Shown: positions 1 through 12,625, counted from the stretch's first letter. The stretch is DNA of 64,000 nucleotides from Gammaproteobacteria bacterium (GCA_018222985.1 JAAEZG010000004.1:171453-235452), one strand, 5' to 3'. Made by a program: numbers and translations. The notes: a model not told the origin generated them from the sequence alone.

Positions 1-254
1 AGTACTCACGCGACATCTCCTCTCATTCTTCCGACGTGGCTTGGGCCACGAATACACCGAAGTGCGAGCCTGAAGAACAACGAGGTGAGCAGAAAAAGGA
101 ACAGCATTTCTTATGAAAATCGCTTTCCCCACTAACCCTTTGTTGTTATGTATCAATAATTATTGTTGTTTATTGTGTTAGCAGTTAATGCACATTCAAA
201 ATACCATTTTCTGGTGAAAAAGAAACCGGCAATTCGAATAAATTTTACATTTGC

Positions 255-284
255 GTATAAAAAAAGGGCCACGACTGTGGCCCT
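255..284 (-). terminator. Rho-independent terminator of the lexA/sulA-like operon
   Basis: Perfect stem AGGGCCAC-gact-GTGGCCCT (265-284), followed on the minus strand by a T-run (plus-strand A-run 258-265); lies just downstream of the ORF ending at 309. Confidence 0.8.
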
Positions 285-308
285 AATAGACAACCTTCAC
301 TTGCAGGA

Positions 309-728
309 TTAGTGGAGTGGGGTGGGTGAAGGTAAATCATTCAGTACAAAACTGTGAGTTTGGCTAACTTTACTGGCCATTTTTAAGCGTTGCTGCATAC
401 GTGGTGAGAGCTCGCCCAACCAACTAAGTACAATGCTGCTGGTGCCGGCAAGTAATGCTTGCTCGGTTGCCCATTCGCGCTCGTCTTGGTTGCGGCCGTG
501 CACCCAACGAATACGCGTGCGGCTAATGCCAGCTGCAACAAGTTGCTCAATCATTTCGCGGCGCGCGCCAATCACAGTAATCCATTGGTGGGTGCGCAAA
601 GACAGCGCTTGTATACGAGGCAACAAGCTTTCAATGTGCTGGCAATTTGACTCCAAGGCCGGTGTTGCAGACCAAACGTCAAAACCAAGGTCGTTTATTA
701 CATTAGAAAATTCGTTTCTCATAACCAT
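309..728 (-). CDS. sulA: SulA-like SOS cell-division inhibitor
   Basis: 139 aa, RecA-like/SulA-type composition ([29 protein letters not shown]...), immediately downstream of and overlapping lexA on the same strand. Confidence 0.6.
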   Translation of the reverse strand: MVMRNEFSNVINDLGFDVWSATPALESNCQHIESLLPRIQALSLRTHQWITVIGARREMIEQLVAAGISRTRIRWVHGRNQDEREWATEQALLAGTSSIVLSWLGELSPRMQQRLKMASKVSQTHSFVLNDLPSPTPLH

Positions 729-1339
729 GCTCCATTACGAATAACACCCACCGCGAGACCTTCAATAGTGAAATACTGATGATTTAAATCGACCTGAATG
801 GGCGCGAATTCTTCGTTTTCTGGGTGTAATAAAATGATATTGCCGCGACGCTCGAAACGCTTAACGGTAACGTCGTCTTCAACGCGTGCAACAACAATTT
901 GACCATTGCGTGCTTCGTGGGTTTTATGCACCGCTAACAGGTCGCCATCTAAAATACCGATGTCTTTCATGCTCATGCCGTTAACGCGAAGCAGGAAGTC
1001 GGCATGCGGTTTAAATAAGTTTTGATCAACCTGATAATGACTTTCGATATGCTCTTGCGCCAAAATAGGCTCACCGGCTGCAACTTGACCAATCAGTGGA
1101 AGCCCCTCGGGAACTTCTTCTTGCTCTACGCCAACTAAGCGAATACCGCGCGACATGCCCGGCATCATTTCGATGACGCCTTTTTTGGCCAGTGCCTTGA
1201 GGTGCTCTTCGGCAGCGTTAGCTGACTTGAACCCTAACCGTTGAGCAATTTCTGCACGCGTTGGTGGCATACCGGTGGCGTCGATATTGTCTTTAATCAA
1301 GGTTAAAATTTGCTGCTGTCTTGGCGTTAATGGTCGCAT
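719..1339 (-). CDS. lexA: LexA SOS repressor / S24 autoprotease
   Basis: [59 protein letters not shown] cleavage region; [14 protein letters not shown] Ser and [13 protein letters not shown] Lys motifs. Confidence 0.97.
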   Translation of the reverse strand: MRPLTPRQQQILTLIKDNIDATGMPPTRAEIAQRLGFKSANAAEEHLKALAKKGVIEMMPGMSRGIRLVGVEQEEVPEGLPLIGQVAAGEPILAQEHIESHYQVDQNLFKPHADFLLRVNGMSMKDIGILDGDLLAVHKTHEARNGQIVVARVEDDVTVKRFERRGNIILLHPENEEFAPIQVDLNHQYFTIEGLAVGVIRNGAWL

Positions 1340-1347
1340 AACGATAC

Positions 1348-1363
1348 CTGTTTATCTATACAG
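1348..1363. promoter_or_regulatory. LexA box 1 (CTGTTTATCTATACAG)
   Basis: Perfect CTGT-N8-ACAG, 9 bp upstream of the lexA start codon. Confidence 0.88.
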
Positions 1364-1368
1364 TAATA

Positions 1369-1384
1369 CTGTGAGTATATACAG
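1369..1384. promoter_or_regulatory. LexA box 2 (CTGTGAGTATATACAG)
   Basis: Perfect CTGT-N8-ACAG, 21 bp centre-to-centre from box 1. Confidence 0.9.
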
Positions 1385-1485
1385 GTGTTTTGGTTTCGCA
1401 ACTTTTTTGTGCAACTTTTTTTCAATCAGACAATTTTTTACAACAGTGGTATGCTTTATACGTTTGTAATTAGTGGGGATATTAC

Positions 1486-3948
1486 ATGAGTCTGAAAGGC
1501 TTTTGGCGCGCTTGCATGTACTGGCCAGTACGCTGGTTAACGCGCTATGAGGTGATTCTCGATGACACGGCACAGCAAGTGGTTGGCGAGAAACACGTGG
1601 TATATGTGATGCGCTCAACATCAACCACCGACCTGTTGGTGGCACAACGCGCGTTGCAAAGTGCGGGGCTTCCCGATCCAACCGAAGATCTAATGATTAA
1701 CGGTGAGCAATTGTCGCGCGTCATGTACTTAGATCAAACCGATCACGGTAGCGCTCAGCAGGCCATTACTGACTTTGAGCGACTTATTGCGACCCATCAA
1801 AAAGACAGCAAGCTGAATATTCAGGTGATGCCTATCGGTTTATTTTGGGGGCGTTCGCCAGGCCAAGAGCCACGCCAAGGGCACACCATGGTTGCCGATG
1901 TGGATAACCCAGGTCATTGGCGTAAATTTTGGTTGGTGATGTTTTCTGGGCGGCACGTGCTGGTTCGTGGTAGCCGGCCGGTGGCGCTACAAGAAATGGC
2001 GTCACAGCGCGGCAGCACACAGCGCTTAGCACATAAACTTGCACGCGTAGCGCGCGTACACTTTGTGCGCATGCGTCACGCTGTGGCTGGCCCTAAAATG
2101 ACCGAACGTCAAGTGGTCATTCAAGATTTATTAGACACCCCAGCGCTCAAGCAAGCTATTTCCGACGAAGCGCGAAGCAAAAAAATTACCCAACAACAAG
2201 CGCGCAAAACTGCTGAGAAATATCTGCACGAAATAGCTGCTAGTTACAGCGACACGCTAGTTCGTTTGCTTGACCGGTTTATGACTTGGTGTTGGAGCCG
2301 AATTTATAACGGTATTCATGTCGACGGCGGTGATCGCATTCGCGCATTGGCCGAAGCTGGGCACGAAATTATTTATGTGCCCTGCCATCGCTCGCACATG
2401 GACTACCTGCTGTTAAGCTATGTTATTTATAAAGAAGGCTTGGTTCCACCGCACATTGCTGCGGGCGTGAATCTCAATTTTTTCCCAGCTGGGCCAATTT
2501 TCCGTCGCGGCGGTGCTTTTTTCATTCGCCGTAGTTTCCGTGGCAATAAGCTGTACTCAACGGTATTTCGTGAGTATTTAAACCGCTTGTTCCAAAAAGG
2601 CTACCCGGTGGAGTACTTCACCGAAGGCGGTCGTAGCCGCACGGGCCGCTTGCTTCCTCCTAAAACCGGCATGGTGGCTATGACCGTGCAGGGTATGTTA
2701 CGCGGCCAACAACGCCCAATGTCCATTGTGCCGGTGTACTTGGGCTATGAGCATGTGATGGAAGTCGGCACTTATTTAAAAGAGCTCAAGGGCAAGTCTA
2801 AACAAAAAGAATCGGTGTGGCAGGTGCTAAGTAGCCTGCGCCATTTGCGCAATTTTGGGCAAGGCTATGTTAGTTTCGGCGAGCCGATTAACTTAGGTGA
2901 AGCACTTGAGCAACTGCAGCCGAATTGGCGTGATGCGATTACCACAGGTGCTGAAGAGCCCGAGCGGCCGAAATGGTTAACCCCAACGGTGAATTTATTA
3001 GCCGACCAAATTATGTGTCGAATTAATAATTCTGCTGCGTTGAATAGCATTAACTTGTCGGCGCTTATAGTGCTCAGCTCAGAGCATCATGCGGTAACGC
3101 GTGAAGAACTTATCAGCCAGTTAAATTTGTACACCCGCATTTTGCGTGAGGTGCCGTACAGCAAAGATGCTTACGTACCTGAACACGATGGCGCCACCTT
3201 GTGGAAGCTAGCTAAGAAGCACGACAAATTTACCGTGGAAGCGGACGGTATTGGTGAAATGATTCGTCTTGATGGCACCACGGCCATTGCCATGACCTAT
3301 TACCGCAACAACATTATGCATATGGTGATCGTACCGGCATTGCTGGCTGCTTTTGCGATGGGGCATAAGCGTTTTACTGCCGAGCAAGCGGTGAATTTGC
3401 TGACCAATTTGCACCCGTTGTTAGCTGCAGAGTTGTTTATTAGCCACAGTAAGGCCGACATGGCGTTGTGGGTTCAAGCGCTGCTGGAGCAATATGTTCA
3501 ATGCGAGTTGTTAACGCAGGTAGATGCCGACACCTATACCGTGGCGAAACGTGATTCAGCCAGTTATTCGCAGCTAGTGTTGCTGGCTCGAAGCGCGAGC
3601 GAAACAGTACAACGTTATGCCATCGTGCTTGAGTTGCTGCAGCAAGCGCAGCCAATTTCGCGCTCGAACCTTGAGCAGTACTCAGTGCAACTTGCTGAGC
3701 GCCTTAGCGCCATTCACGGTGTTAATGCGCCAGAGTTTTTCGACAAGAAAGTATTGAGTACGCTTATTGGCACGCTGAAAAGCGAAGGCTATTTCACGGT
3801 GGAAGAGTCGGGCGCAATGGTGGCCGATGATCGGGTTGCCAACTTTAGTGATGGCGTCGATTTATTGTTGGAGCCGGCTGTGTTGCAGACCATTCGTCAG
3901 TCAGTTCAACAGCTGGTTCAACGCGAAGACAACGCCAACTTAAGTTAA
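1486..3948 (+). CDS. plsB: Glycerol-3-phosphate 1-O-acyltransferase
   Basis: 820 aa; acyltransferase motifs VPCHRSHMDYLLL, FFIRRSF, YFTEGGRSRTGRLLPPKTGM, SIVPVYLGYEHVME. Confidence 0.96.
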   Translation: MSLKGFWRACMYWPVRWLTRYEVILDDTAQQVVGEKHVVYVMRSTSTTDLLVAQRALQSAGLPDPTEDLMINGEQLSRVMYLDQTDHGSAQQAITDFERLIATHQKDSKLNIQVMPIGLFWGRSPGQEPRQGHTMVADVDNPGHWRKFWLVMFSGRHVLVRGSRPVALQEMASQRGSTQRLAHKLARVARVHFVRMRHAVAGPKMTERQVVIQDLLDTPALKQAISDEARSKKITQQQARKTAEKYLHEIAASYSDTLVRLLDRFMTWCWSRIYNGIHVDGGDRIRALAEAGHEIIYVPCHRSHMDYLLLSYVIYKEGLVPPHIAAGVNLNFFPAGPIFRRGGAFFIRRSFRGNKLYSTVFREYLNRLFQKGYPVEYFTEGGRSRTGRLLPPKTGMVAMTVQGMLRGQQRPMSIVPVYLGYEHVMEVGTYLKELKGKSKQKESVWQVLSSLRHLRNFGQGYVSFGEPINLGEALEQLQPNWRDAITTGAEEPERPKWLTPTVNLLADQIMCRINNSAALNSINLSALIVLSSEHHAVTREELISQLNLYTRILREVPYSKDAYVPEHDGATLWKLAKKHDKFTVEADGIGEMIRLDGTTAIAMTYYRNNIMHMVIVPALLAAFAMGHKRFTAEQAVNLLTNLHPLLAAELFISHSKADMALWVQALLEQYVQCELLTQVDADTYTVAKRDSASYSQLVLLARSASETVQRYAIVLELLQQAQPISRSNLEQYSVQLAERLSAIHGVNAPEFFDKKVLSTLIGTLKSEGYFTVEESGAMVADDRVANFSDGVDLLLEPAVLQTIRQSVQQLVQREDNANLS

Positions 3949-3960
3949 AACCAACTTACG

Positions 3961-4824
3961 TTAGAACCAATAATGCGCAGCAACAGCGAGGGCCAATACC
4001 CAGCCCACGTTGTTGTTGTGCAAAAATGCTTGAAAACAACGTTGTGGCTCACGGTACCAAATAAGATGGTGTTGCCATACGAACATACCAGCAATAACGG
4101 CTAACCCAAGCCAATATACCCAATCAAACAGCAGCGTATAGCCTAACCAAGCCAACAAGGCGAGGGTGACTATTTGCAACAAGGCAATGGCGAATTTGTC
4201 ATGTCCCGCAAATAAGATAGCGGTTGATTTCACGCCTATTTTTATGTCATCGGCGCGATCGGCCATGGCATATTCAGTGTCATAAGCCACGGTCCAGGCA
4301 ATATTGGCCGCAAATAAAATCCACGCCACCAGAGGTAAGCCTTGATCAAGTGCCGTAAATGGCATGAGCACACCGAAGCTAAATGCCACCCCGAGCACAA
4401 CTTGGGGTAACTGCGTAAAACGTTTGCAAAACGGGTATAAGGTAGCAACCGCTGCCGCGGCAATGCTCAATAGAATAGTGGCCTGATTAAACTGCAGCAC
4501 AATAATCAGAGCAATCAGCAGCAATACCCCAAACAGTGCTAACGCATGCCAGGGCTTCAGTTCACCGGTTGCGAGCGGGCGTAGTTTGGTGCGGCTAACA
4601 TGGCCATCAATATGGCGGTCGGCATAGTCATTAATGACACACCCTGCTGAGCGCATGACAAATACCCCCAGCATAAATAACACTAAGGTGCGTAGCGGCG
4701 GATTACCGTTGCCAGCAATGAGCAAGGCCACCAAGGTAGGCCAGCCAAGCAACAAGCTGCCAATGGGCCGGTCTGCACGCATTAAACGCCAACAGGCGCT
4801 AATAAACTGTCCAATGTTATTCAT
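3961..4824 (-). CDS. ubiA: 4-hydroxybenzoate octaprenyltransferase
   Basis: Prenyltransferase motif NDYADRHIDGHVSRTKLRPLATGEL; multiple TM segments; likely start is the internal Met (MNNIGQFI) at 4824 rather than 4878. Confidence 0.94.
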   Translation of the reverse strand: MNNIGQFISACWRLMRADRPIGSLLLGWPTLVALLIAGNGNPPLRTLVLFMLGVFVMRSAGCVINDYADRHIDGHVSRTKLRPLATGELKPWHALALFGVLLLIALIIVLQFNQATILLSIAAAAVATLYPFCKRFTQLPQVVLGVAFSFGVLMPFTALDQGLPLVAWILFAANIAWTVAYDTEYAMADRADDIKIGVKSTAILFAGHDKFAIALLQIVTLALLAWLGYTLLFDWVYWLGLAVIAGMFVWQHHLIWYREPQRCFQAFLHNNNVGWVLALAVAAHYWF

Positions 4825-5452
4825 GGGTGTTGTCCTGCATAAGTGTGGCGGCAATTTGCGCTGGAATCGACTCGCCAATAAATACCTCAGCCACGAGTAC
4901 CCGTTGGCCGGCGGCGGTAAAGCAACTGCGGCGGCCCCAAAGCGACTGTGCTGGGTAACCTAAGCACTGGTGCAGTTCACCAATACGCGATTGCGCCGCA
5001 AACTTAGACACCTCAATGCGCGAGCGTTGTAAGTCGGGCTGGGCAAATAAATGCGCGCCAAGTGGTTTGTCCCCAAGCTGGCCAAGTTTTAATGCGGCTT
5101 CGTCAAGGGCGCTTTGCGGAAACACACTGCGTGCAAACACCCAAGGTTTGCCGTCGCAGCATAAAATAACCTCGCGAATAGTCGCGTTGGCTTGCTCATT
5201 ATTTTGGCTTTCATGTTCGCTCAGCCATTTGGCCTCGTCTGGACGAATCATGCCTGGGCGCTGACCGAGCACTTCAACCGAAAAATTTAGGCAATGCCGC
5301 TTTAGTTTTGCGGTAAGTGAGTCGGGGTCTAGCAACCATTGTGCGAGCAGTACATTTGTTGGCAAGTTGGGCTCAAGCGCTGGCTGCCAGTTCGCCTGCT
5401 GGCCTTGGCTGACAATAGGGAAGTCGAGTTGTTGTAACTTCAAAAAACGCAT
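4817..5452 (-). CDS. ubiC: Chorismate pyruvate-lyase
   Basis: UbiC family; MIRPDEAKWLSEHES, VREVILCCDGKPWVFARSVFP; upstream of and overlapping ubiA. Confidence 0.9.
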   Translation of the reverse strand: MRFLKLQQLDFPIVSQGQQANWQPALEPNLPTNVLLAQWLLDPDSLTAKLKRHCLNFSVEVLGQRPGMIRPDEAKWLSEHESQNNEQANATIREVILCCDGKPWVFARSVFPQSALDEAALKLGQLGDKPLGAHLFAQPDLQRSRIEVSKFAAQSRIGELHQCLGYPAQSLWGRRSCFTAAGQRVLVAEVFIGESIPAQIAATLMQDNTHE

Positions 5453-5455
5453 GTA

Positions 5456-6304
5456 TTACTGACGACCATACTGGGTTAAAAACCGAATAGCTGCGCCAAT
5501 AACCAAGCCGGAAACAAGCCCAGCCGTGTGCGCTGTGTTGGCAATATTCACCCACAACAGCCCGGTATACCCCAATACCAACCATGCCAACATGAAAATA
5601 ATCAGGCCGTTAGGCAAAAATAGCGGGTGACGAGGGTTCTTCCAACCAACGATTGCGGCGATACCAAATAGGCCATACACCACACCGGAAAGCCCGCCAA
5701 AATAAGGGCCACTTTCAATAAATTGCGAGGTATTGGAAGCGATTGCGCACACCGCGAAGGCCAGCACCAGCCATTTGGTACCGTAATAGCGTTCAAAGCG
5801 CCCGCCTAAATACCACCACCAAAACACGTTAAACAAAATGTGTAGCACACTAAAATGCAATAACGCTGGGCTGACAAATCGCCATGGCTGAGCCCAGGGT
5901 AAGCTTTCGAAGTTATTCGGATTAAATAATAAAGCGCTTAGAATGCCCTCAGCCATTGGTGTCATCAGACCAAGAAATACCAACACCACAGCCACTGTAT
6001 AGGCCGCCGTGAACCAACCTGCTTGGCGCAACATAATGGTCAGTATGGAAGGTGGGTTGGTATTTGCTTGCTGCGGTTGAGCCGCTTGTGAGTCAGCAGG
6101 CTCAACGGCTTGATTGGCAATATCTGGGTTGTCTTTAAAGGTTTGAATAAGTGCCTTTGCGTGGGCGTGGTAGCTTGACACGGTTAACCACAATTCAAGC
6201 TGATTACCCTGTTCGCTAACGGTTACTGGCACGCCGTTTTGCTGTAGGTAACGATACAGGTTCGCCATCATGTCAGCATCACGGGTGGTCAGTAATTTTT
6301 GCAT
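5456..6304 (-). CDS. glpG: Rhomboid family intramembrane serine protease
   Basis: Rhomboid motifs: HFSVLHILFNVFWWWYLGGRFE, GGLSGVVYGLFG (catalytic Ser), NTAHTAGLVSG (catalytic His); N-terminal cytoplasmic domain. Confidence 0.93.
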   Translation of the reverse strand: MQKLLTTRDADMMANLYRYLQQNGVPVTVSEQGNQLELWLTVSSYHAHAKALIQTFKDNPDIANQAVEPADSQAAQPQQANTNPPSILTIMLRQAGWFTAAYTVAVVLVFLGLMTPMAEGILSALLFNPNNFESLPWAQPWRFVSPALLHFSVLHILFNVFWWWYLGGRFERYYGTKWLVLAFAVCAIASNTSQFIESGPYFGGLSGVVYGLFGIAAIVGWKNPRHPLFLPNGLIIFMLAWLVLGYTGLLWVNIANTAHTAGLVSGLVIGAAIRFLTQYGRQ

Positions 6305-6628
6305 TTAGCTGCGCTCCACGGCCTCTGGAAACTGTTGTGCCCAAGCGGTCATGCCGCCGTCTAAGCTACTGGTCTGTTCAACGCCTTGGTTAACCAAGTA
6401 TTGCGCAGCACCTTGGCTACTATTGCCGTGATAGCAAACGACCACCACCGGGTGGTCGTCATCAAGCCCATTCAGGAAATCTTGTAAATTGGCATCGGTT
6501 AAGCGCTGTGAACCGGGTATGTGCGCCGCAGCAAACGAGCGTTCGTCGCGAATATCGACAAATCGCGTATTTCCTTGCTGCCACATTTGGTGAGCAGTGG
6601 TCACATTAATTCGTTTAAATTCTGCCAT
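6305..6628 (-). CDS. glpE: Thiosulfate sulfurtransferase (rhodanese)
   Basis: Single rhodanese domain, active-site loop VVVCYHGNSSQGAAQYL; adjacent to glpG. Confidence 0.92.
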   Translation of the reverse strand: MAEFKRINVTTAHQMWQQGNTRFVDIRDERSFAAAHIPGSQRLTDANLQDFLNGLDDDHPVVVVCYHGNSSQGAAQYLVNQGVEQTSSLDGGMTAWAQQFPEAVERS

Positions 6629-6660
6629 GGTTACTTCCTAATTTCCTGTATTGGCGCGGA

Positions 6661-7686
6661 TTAACTCCAGTCTAAAACGACTTTGCCTGATTGACCAGAG
6701 GTCATAATGTCAAAGCCTTCTTGGAAGTCATCAACGGACATGCTGTGGGTCAAAATGGGTGATAAGTCTAAGCCTGATTGCAGCAAGCTTGCCATTTTGT
6801 ACCAGGTTTCAAACATTTCGCGCCCATAAATGCCTTTTATGGTGAGACCTTTGAAAATCACTTGGTTCCAGTCAATGGCAACGCTTTGCGGTGGAATACC
6901 AAGCATGGCAATTTTGCCGCCGTGATTCATGGTTTCTAGCATTTGCGCAAACGCCGAAGGCACACCTGACATTTCCAGACCCACGTCGAAGCCTTCTTTC
7001 ATGCCAAGCTCGTTCATCACGTCTTTCAGGTTTTCCTTGCTGACATCAACAGCGCGCGTGGCACCCATTTTTTTCGCTAAATCAAGGCGGTATTCGTTCA
7101 CGTCGGTAATGACCACGTGGCGCGCACCAACGTGGCGAGCTACCGCTGCGGCCATAATACCAATAGGGCCTGCGCCGGTAATCAACACGTCTTCGCCCAC
7201 TAAATCGAAGGCTAAAGCGGTATGTACAGCGTTACCAAACGGGTCAAAAATAGCGGCTAAATCATCGCTAATGTCGTCTGGTAATTTGAATGCGTTTTCC
7301 GCTGGAATAACGAGGTATTCAGCGAATGCGCCCGGGCGGTTAACGCCCACACCAACCGTGTTACGGCACAAGTGACGGCGCCCAGCGCGGCAGTTACGGC
7401 AATGGCCGCAAGTAATGTGGCCTTCACCAGATACGCGGTCGCCAGTACTAAAACCGCGTACGCCTTCGCCCATGGCTTCAACCACACCGACATATTCGTG
7501 ACCGACCACCATAGGTACCGGAATGGTTTTTTGCGACCATTCGTCCCATTTGTAAATGTGTACGTCGGTACCACAAATAGCGGTTTTCTTTATGCGAATG
7601 AGCAAGTCGTTGTAACCGTACTTTGGTTTTTCAACGTCAGTCATCCAAATGCCCGGCTGCGCATGTAATTTGGCTAAAGCTTTCAT
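6661..7686 (-). CDS. tdh: L-threonine 3-dehydrogenase
   Basis: Zn-dependent [37 protein letters not shown]; paired with kbl. Confidence 0.97.
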   Translation of the reverse strand: MKALAKLHAQPGIWMTDVEKPKYGYNDLLIRIKKTAICGTDVHIYKWDEWSQKTIPVPMVVGHEYVGVVEAMGEGVRGFSTGDRVSGEGHITCGHCRNCRAGRRHLCRNTVGVGVNRPGAFAEYLVIPAENAFKLPDDISDDLAAIFDPFGNAVHTALAFDLVGEDVLITGAGPIGIMAAAVARHVGARHVVITDVNEYRLDLAKKMGATRAVDVSKENLKDVMNELGMKEGFDVGLEMSGVPSAFAQMLETMNHGGKIAMLGIPPQSVAIDWNQVIFKGLTIKGIYGREMFETWYKMASLLQSGLDLSPILTHSMSVDDFQEGFDIMTSGQSGKVVLDWS

Positions 7687-7709
7687 CGTTTTTACCTTCA
7701 GTAACGGTG

Positions 7710-8903
7710 TTAAATAATGCCCAAGTCTTTACCAATACGGGTAAAGGCGTCAATGGCACGATCAAGTTGTTCACGCGTATGGGCGGCTGACATTTGGGTG
7801 CGAATACGCGCTTTGCCACGCGGCACCACAGGGAATGAGAAACCGACAACGTAAATGCCTTCTTTTAGCATGCGCTCTGCCATTTCTGATGCCAATTTAG
7901 CATCACCAATCATCACTGGAATAATGGCGTGATCAGCGCCGCTGAGGGTAAAGCCTGCCGCGGTCATTTGGGTACGGAAGTAATTGGCGTTGTCCCAAAG
8001 TTTTGCGCGCAGCTCGTGACCATTTTCAAGCATTTCAAGCACGCGAATAGACGCTTGTACAATGGCTGGAGCAACTGAGTTAGAGAACAAATATGGGCGC
8101 GAGCGCTGACGTAACCAGTCAATGACGCATTTTTTGCCTGAGGTATAACCGCCTGACGCGCCACCTAATGCCTTACCTAAAGTACCGGTAATAATATCGA
8201 CACGGCCCAGCACGTTACAGTACTCGTGCGTACCTTTACCGTTTTCACCCAAGAAACCGGTGGCGTGACAGTCGTCCATCATCACTAGCGCGCCATACTC
8301 GTCAGCAAGGTCGCAAATGCCATTTAAGTTGGCAATAACACCATCCATTGAGAATACGCCGTCGGTCGCAATGAGAATATTACGTGCGCCGTCCGCTTTG
8401 GCTTGTTTAAGCTGAGCTTCTAGGTCGGCCATGTCGTTATTTTTGTAACGATACCGCTTAGATTTGCTTAAGCGAATGCCGTCAATAATCGACGCATGGT
8501 TTAGCTCGTCACTGATAATAGCGTCTTCAGGGCCCATTAAGGTTTCGAATAGACCGCCGTTGGCATCGAAGCACGAAGAATACAAAATCGTGTCTTCGGT
8601 ACCTAAAAACGCGCTGAGCTTGGCTTCGAGCGTTTTGTGAATGTTTTGCGTGCCACAAATAAAACGCACGGAAGCCGTACCAAAACCGTGCTCATCAAGG
8701 CCTTTTTTGGCGGCTTGAATGAGCTCTGCGTTGTTGGCTAAACCTAAATAGTTGTTGGCACAGAAGTTAAGAACCGACTCACCATTGCCGACTTCAATTT
8801 CAGCGTCTTGGTCGCCTAAAATAATCCGTTCTTTTTTGTATAAGCCTTCTGCTTGCAGCTCGTCTAGCTGGGTTTCAAGCTGTTGATAAAAATCTTGCTT
8901 CAT
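7710..8903 (-). CDS. kbl: Glycine C-acetyltransferase (2-amino-3-ketobutyrate CoA ligase)
   Basis: Alpha-oxoamine synthase; [29 protein letters not shown] (PLP Lys). Confidence 0.97.
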   Translation of the reverse strand: MKQDFYQQLETQLDELQAEGLYKKERIILGDQDAEIEVGNGESVLNFCANNYLGLANNAELIQAAKKGLDEHGFGTASVRFICGTQNIHKTLEAKLSAFLGTEDTILYSSCFDANGGLFETLMGPEDAIISDELNHASIIDGIRLSKSKRYRYKNNDMADLEAQLKQAKADGARNILIATDGVFSMDGVIANLNGICDLADEYGALVMMDDCHATGFLGENGKGTHEYCNVLGRVDIITGTLGKALGGASGGYTSGKKCVIDWLRQRSRPYLFSNSVAPAIVQASIRVLEMLENGHELRAKLWDNANYFRTQMTAAGFTLSGADHAIIPVMIGDAKLASEMAERMLKEGIYVVGFSFPVVPRGKARIRTQMSAAHTREQLDRAIDAFTRIGKDLGII

Positions 8904-9001
8904 GTAATTCTCCGTGCGTTGACGTTACGGGTGAACCATAATGTTATTGATTACCCCATAGTTTACCTGATCAGCAGGGGGCTTGGCATCCTCATTTATA
9001 A

Positions 9002-9510
<509 letters not shown>

Positions 9511-9520
<10 letters not shown>

Positions 9521-10836
9521 ACGTCAACAAATACCCACGCCAATAATAGCGGGCAAACTAAGCGTAAGTGCCAGAATAACAACCGATAGCGAAGCTGATC
9601 ACGTGCCAGTTCCCGAATTCGGTTGCTACGTTGCCACAACCAGCCCATGACTAAGAAATAAAACAACCCTGACAGTGGTAACTGAAATTGCGTGACATAG
9701 GTCACAACCCAGTTAAATAAGGGGTCAAAGAACAACACCAAGCCAATACCGATAGCGCTAATGAGGGCGGCAATGATCACCGCAGCTTGGCGGCGGTTCA
9801 CGGCGTGGGTTTCAATGGCGTAAGCAATGGGGACTTCCGCAGTGGCAATGGTAGAGGTTAGGGCTGCAATACTTAGCAAGGCAAAGAATGCGAAACCTAA
9901 CCAAGCGCCCGCCGCGCCTAAACGCTCAAATAAGTCGGGTAAAACTTGAAAAATTAGCCGACCTTCACCAATAAGTTGCTCGCCCTCGGTAACGGACAAA
10001 CCTTGCGCCATGGCTACATACAAGGCGGGAATGATCAGTAAGCCGGCTAAAAACGCCACGAAGGTGTCGAGCGCCGCAACGCTCCACGTTAACCGCCCTA
10101 AGCGTGTTCCTTTCGGTAAATAGCTGCCATAAATCATCATGCCGCCAAGGCCAATAGAGAGCGAAAAGAACGCCTGGCCCATGGCTGAAACTAATAAGTC
10201 AGCACTCAACATGGCGTTAAAGTCGGGTACTAAATAGGCACGAAATCCATCTGCCGCGCCTGGTAAGCTGGCGATGTATAGAATAAGGCCAAGCAATAAA
10301 ACCACCAGCAGCGGCATGAGCCGGCGCGACCAGCGTTCAATACCATTTTGTACGCCTTTGATGACAATACCGAAGGTGAGCACGACAAACACCAATAGCA
10401 ACAGAATGTCACGTAGCTTAGAACTGGTGTGGGTCCATTCGGCCAAGCTGCTGAAGCCAATGGCTCCAAGCAAAAAGGTTAAGCCCTCAGCCACCATCCA
10501 TGCGGCAACCAAATGGTAGAAGCTGAGCATGAGAATAGCGCCAATTACATTCAAATAGCCCATGGTTTTACCACTGGCTGCAGTTACTGGTGACTTGGTT
10601 TGGCTTAGCTGAGTAAGGGCAGCGACAGGGTTGGCTTGCGCTGCGTGGCCGAGGCTTAATTCGGTATACAAGGCCGGCACCGCAAGAATGACAACAACGG
10701 CCAAATAAACCAGCAAAAATGCAGCACCGCCGTGGTTTGCGGCTTGGCTAGGAAAGCCCCAAATATTACCCAACCCGATAGCTGATCCGGCAGCGGCAAG
10801 AATAAATCCAATTCTGGTGTGAAAGCTATCGCGCAT
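9511..10836 (-). CDS. Neurotransmitter:sodium symporter (NSS/SNF) family transporter
   Basis: N-terminal RIGFILAAAGSAIGLGNIWGFPSQAANHGGAAFLLVY is the NSS signature; about 11-12 TM helices. Confidence 0.93.
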
Positions 10837-11007
10837 AAAATAACCAATTATGTGTTTAAATTTAGGCAGAAATTAGCCGTTAAAAGCAGGCATTCTAGCC
10901 TGTATAACATCCTTTAGACTACCATTTTTGCCTATTTCAAGTTAGAATCGCGCCCACATTTACTTTTCGATAAATTTGCTCAAACCAGACCCGCAGGAGT
11001 CCGCCAC

Positions 11008-12609
11008 ATGACTGATCTGGATCTCGGCCGTTACGGCATCACAGACGTCACTGAAGTTGTCCATAATCCATCGTATGAACAATTATTTGAAGAAGAAACA
11101 CGTGCTGATTTACAAGGCTTTGAAAAAGGCGTTGTTACCGATTTAGGCGCCGTTGCTGTTGATACAGGTATCTTTACTGGTCGCTCGCCAAAAGATAAAT
11201 ATATCGTACGCGACGACGTAACTAAAGACACGTTGTGGTGGGCAGATCAAGGCAAAAATGACAATAAAGCCATATCTCCGGAAATTTGGGCCGACTTAAA
11301 AGACACCGTGACCACACAATTATCAGGCAAACGTTTGTTTGTGGTAGATACCTATTGTGGCGCAAACGAAGACACGCGTTTGGCGGTTCGCTTTATCACT
11401 GAAGTTGCGTGGCAAGCGCATTTCGTGAAAAACATGTTTATTCGTCCGTCAGCAGAAGAGCTGGAAAACTTTACACCTGATTTCGTGGTTATGAACGGTG
11501 CAAAATGCATCAACCACAAATGGCAAGAACACGGATTAAACTCTGAGAACTTTGTTGCCTTTAACCTGACCGAGCGTATTCAACTTATTGGCGGAACCTG
11601 GTACGGCGGTGAGATGAAAAAGGGTATGTTTTCCATCATGAACTACTACTTGCCGCTGCAAGGCATTGCGTCAATGCATTGCTCTGCCAACGTTGGTAAA
11701 GACGGTGATGTGGCAATTTTCTTCGGATTGTCAGGTACCGGTAAAACGACGTTATCAACCGACCCGAAACGCGAGTTAATTGGTGACGACGAACACGGTT
11801 GGGACGACGACGGTGTGTTCAATTTTGAAGGTGGCTGTTACGCCAAAACCATTAACCTGTCAGCGGAAGCTGAGCCGGATATCTACAACGCCATTCGTCG
11901 CGATGCGTTGTTAGAAAACGTTACGGTCAATGACCAAGGTGTGGTTGATTTCAACGACGGCTCGAAAACCGAGAACACGCGCGTTTCATACCCGATTTAC
12001 CATATCGACAATATCGTCAAACCAGTGTCTAAAGCCGGCCATGCGAAGAAAGTTATTTTCTTAACTGCAGACGCATTTGGTGTGTTGCCACCGGTGTCGA
12101 AATTAACCAAAGAACAAACTGAGTACTACTTCTTGTCAGGCTTTACTGCCAAGTTAGCCGGTACCGAGCGTGGCATTACTGAGCCAACGCCTACCTTCTC
12201 AAGCTGTTTTGGTGCCGCGTTCTTAACCTTGCACCCTACTCAGTATGCAGAAGTACTCGTGAAGCGCATGGAAGCTGCAGGTGCGGAAGCCTACTTGGTG
12301 AATACTGGTTGGAACGGCACTGGCAAGCGTATTTCAATTCAAGCAACCCGCGCTATTATTGACTCAATTTTAGACGGTAGCATTGAAGGTGCAGAATTTG
12401 TGCAGTTGCCATATTTCAACCTTGCTATGCCAACGGCGTTAGCAGGTGTTGAAGAGCAACACATTTTAGACCCACGCAACACCTATGCAGACCAAGGTGA
12501 CTGGGACGTGAAAGCGCAAGACCTAGCCAACCGTTTTGTGGCGAACTTTGAGAAGTTCACCGATAACAACGAAGGTAAAGCTTTAGTTGCAGCTGGCCCA
12601 CAGCTGTAA
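11008..12609 (+). CDS. pckA: Phosphoenolpyruvate carboxykinase (ATP)
   Basis: [28 protein letters not shown] kinase motif; full-length 533 aa. Confidence 0.97.
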   Translation: MTDLDLGRYGITDVTEVVHNPSYEQLFEEETRADLQGFEKGVVTDLGAVAVDTGIFTGRSPKDKYIVRDDVTKDTLWWADQGKNDNKAISPEIWADLKDTVTTQLSGKRLFVVDTYCGANEDTRLAVRFITEVAWQAHFVKNMFIRPSAEELENFTPDFVVMNGAKCINHKWQEHGLNSENFVAFNLTERIQLIGGTWYGGEMKKGMFSIMNYYLPLQGIASMHCSANVGKDGDVAIFFGLSGTGKTTLSTDPKRELIGDDEHGWDDDGVFNFEGGCYAKTINLSAEAEPDIYNAIRRDALLENVTVNDQGVVDFNDGSKTENTRVSYPIYHIDNIVKPVSKAGHAKKVIFLTADAFGVLPPVSKLTKEQTEYYFLSGFTAKLAGTERGITEPTPTFSSCFGAAFLTLHPTQYAEVLVKRMEAAGAEAYLVNTGWNGTGKRISIQATRAIIDSILDGSIEGAEFVQLPYFNLAMPTALAGVEEQHILDPRNTYADQGDWDVKAQDLANRFVANFEKFTDNNEGKALVAAGPQL

Positions 12610-12625
12610 AATAAAAGCCTTTGCG

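Noticed and set aside
2-73. Possible C-terminal tail of an upstream gene (VLTRHLLSFFRRGLGHEYTEVRA*)
   Set aside because: Only 23 codons are visible in the window; too short to assign.
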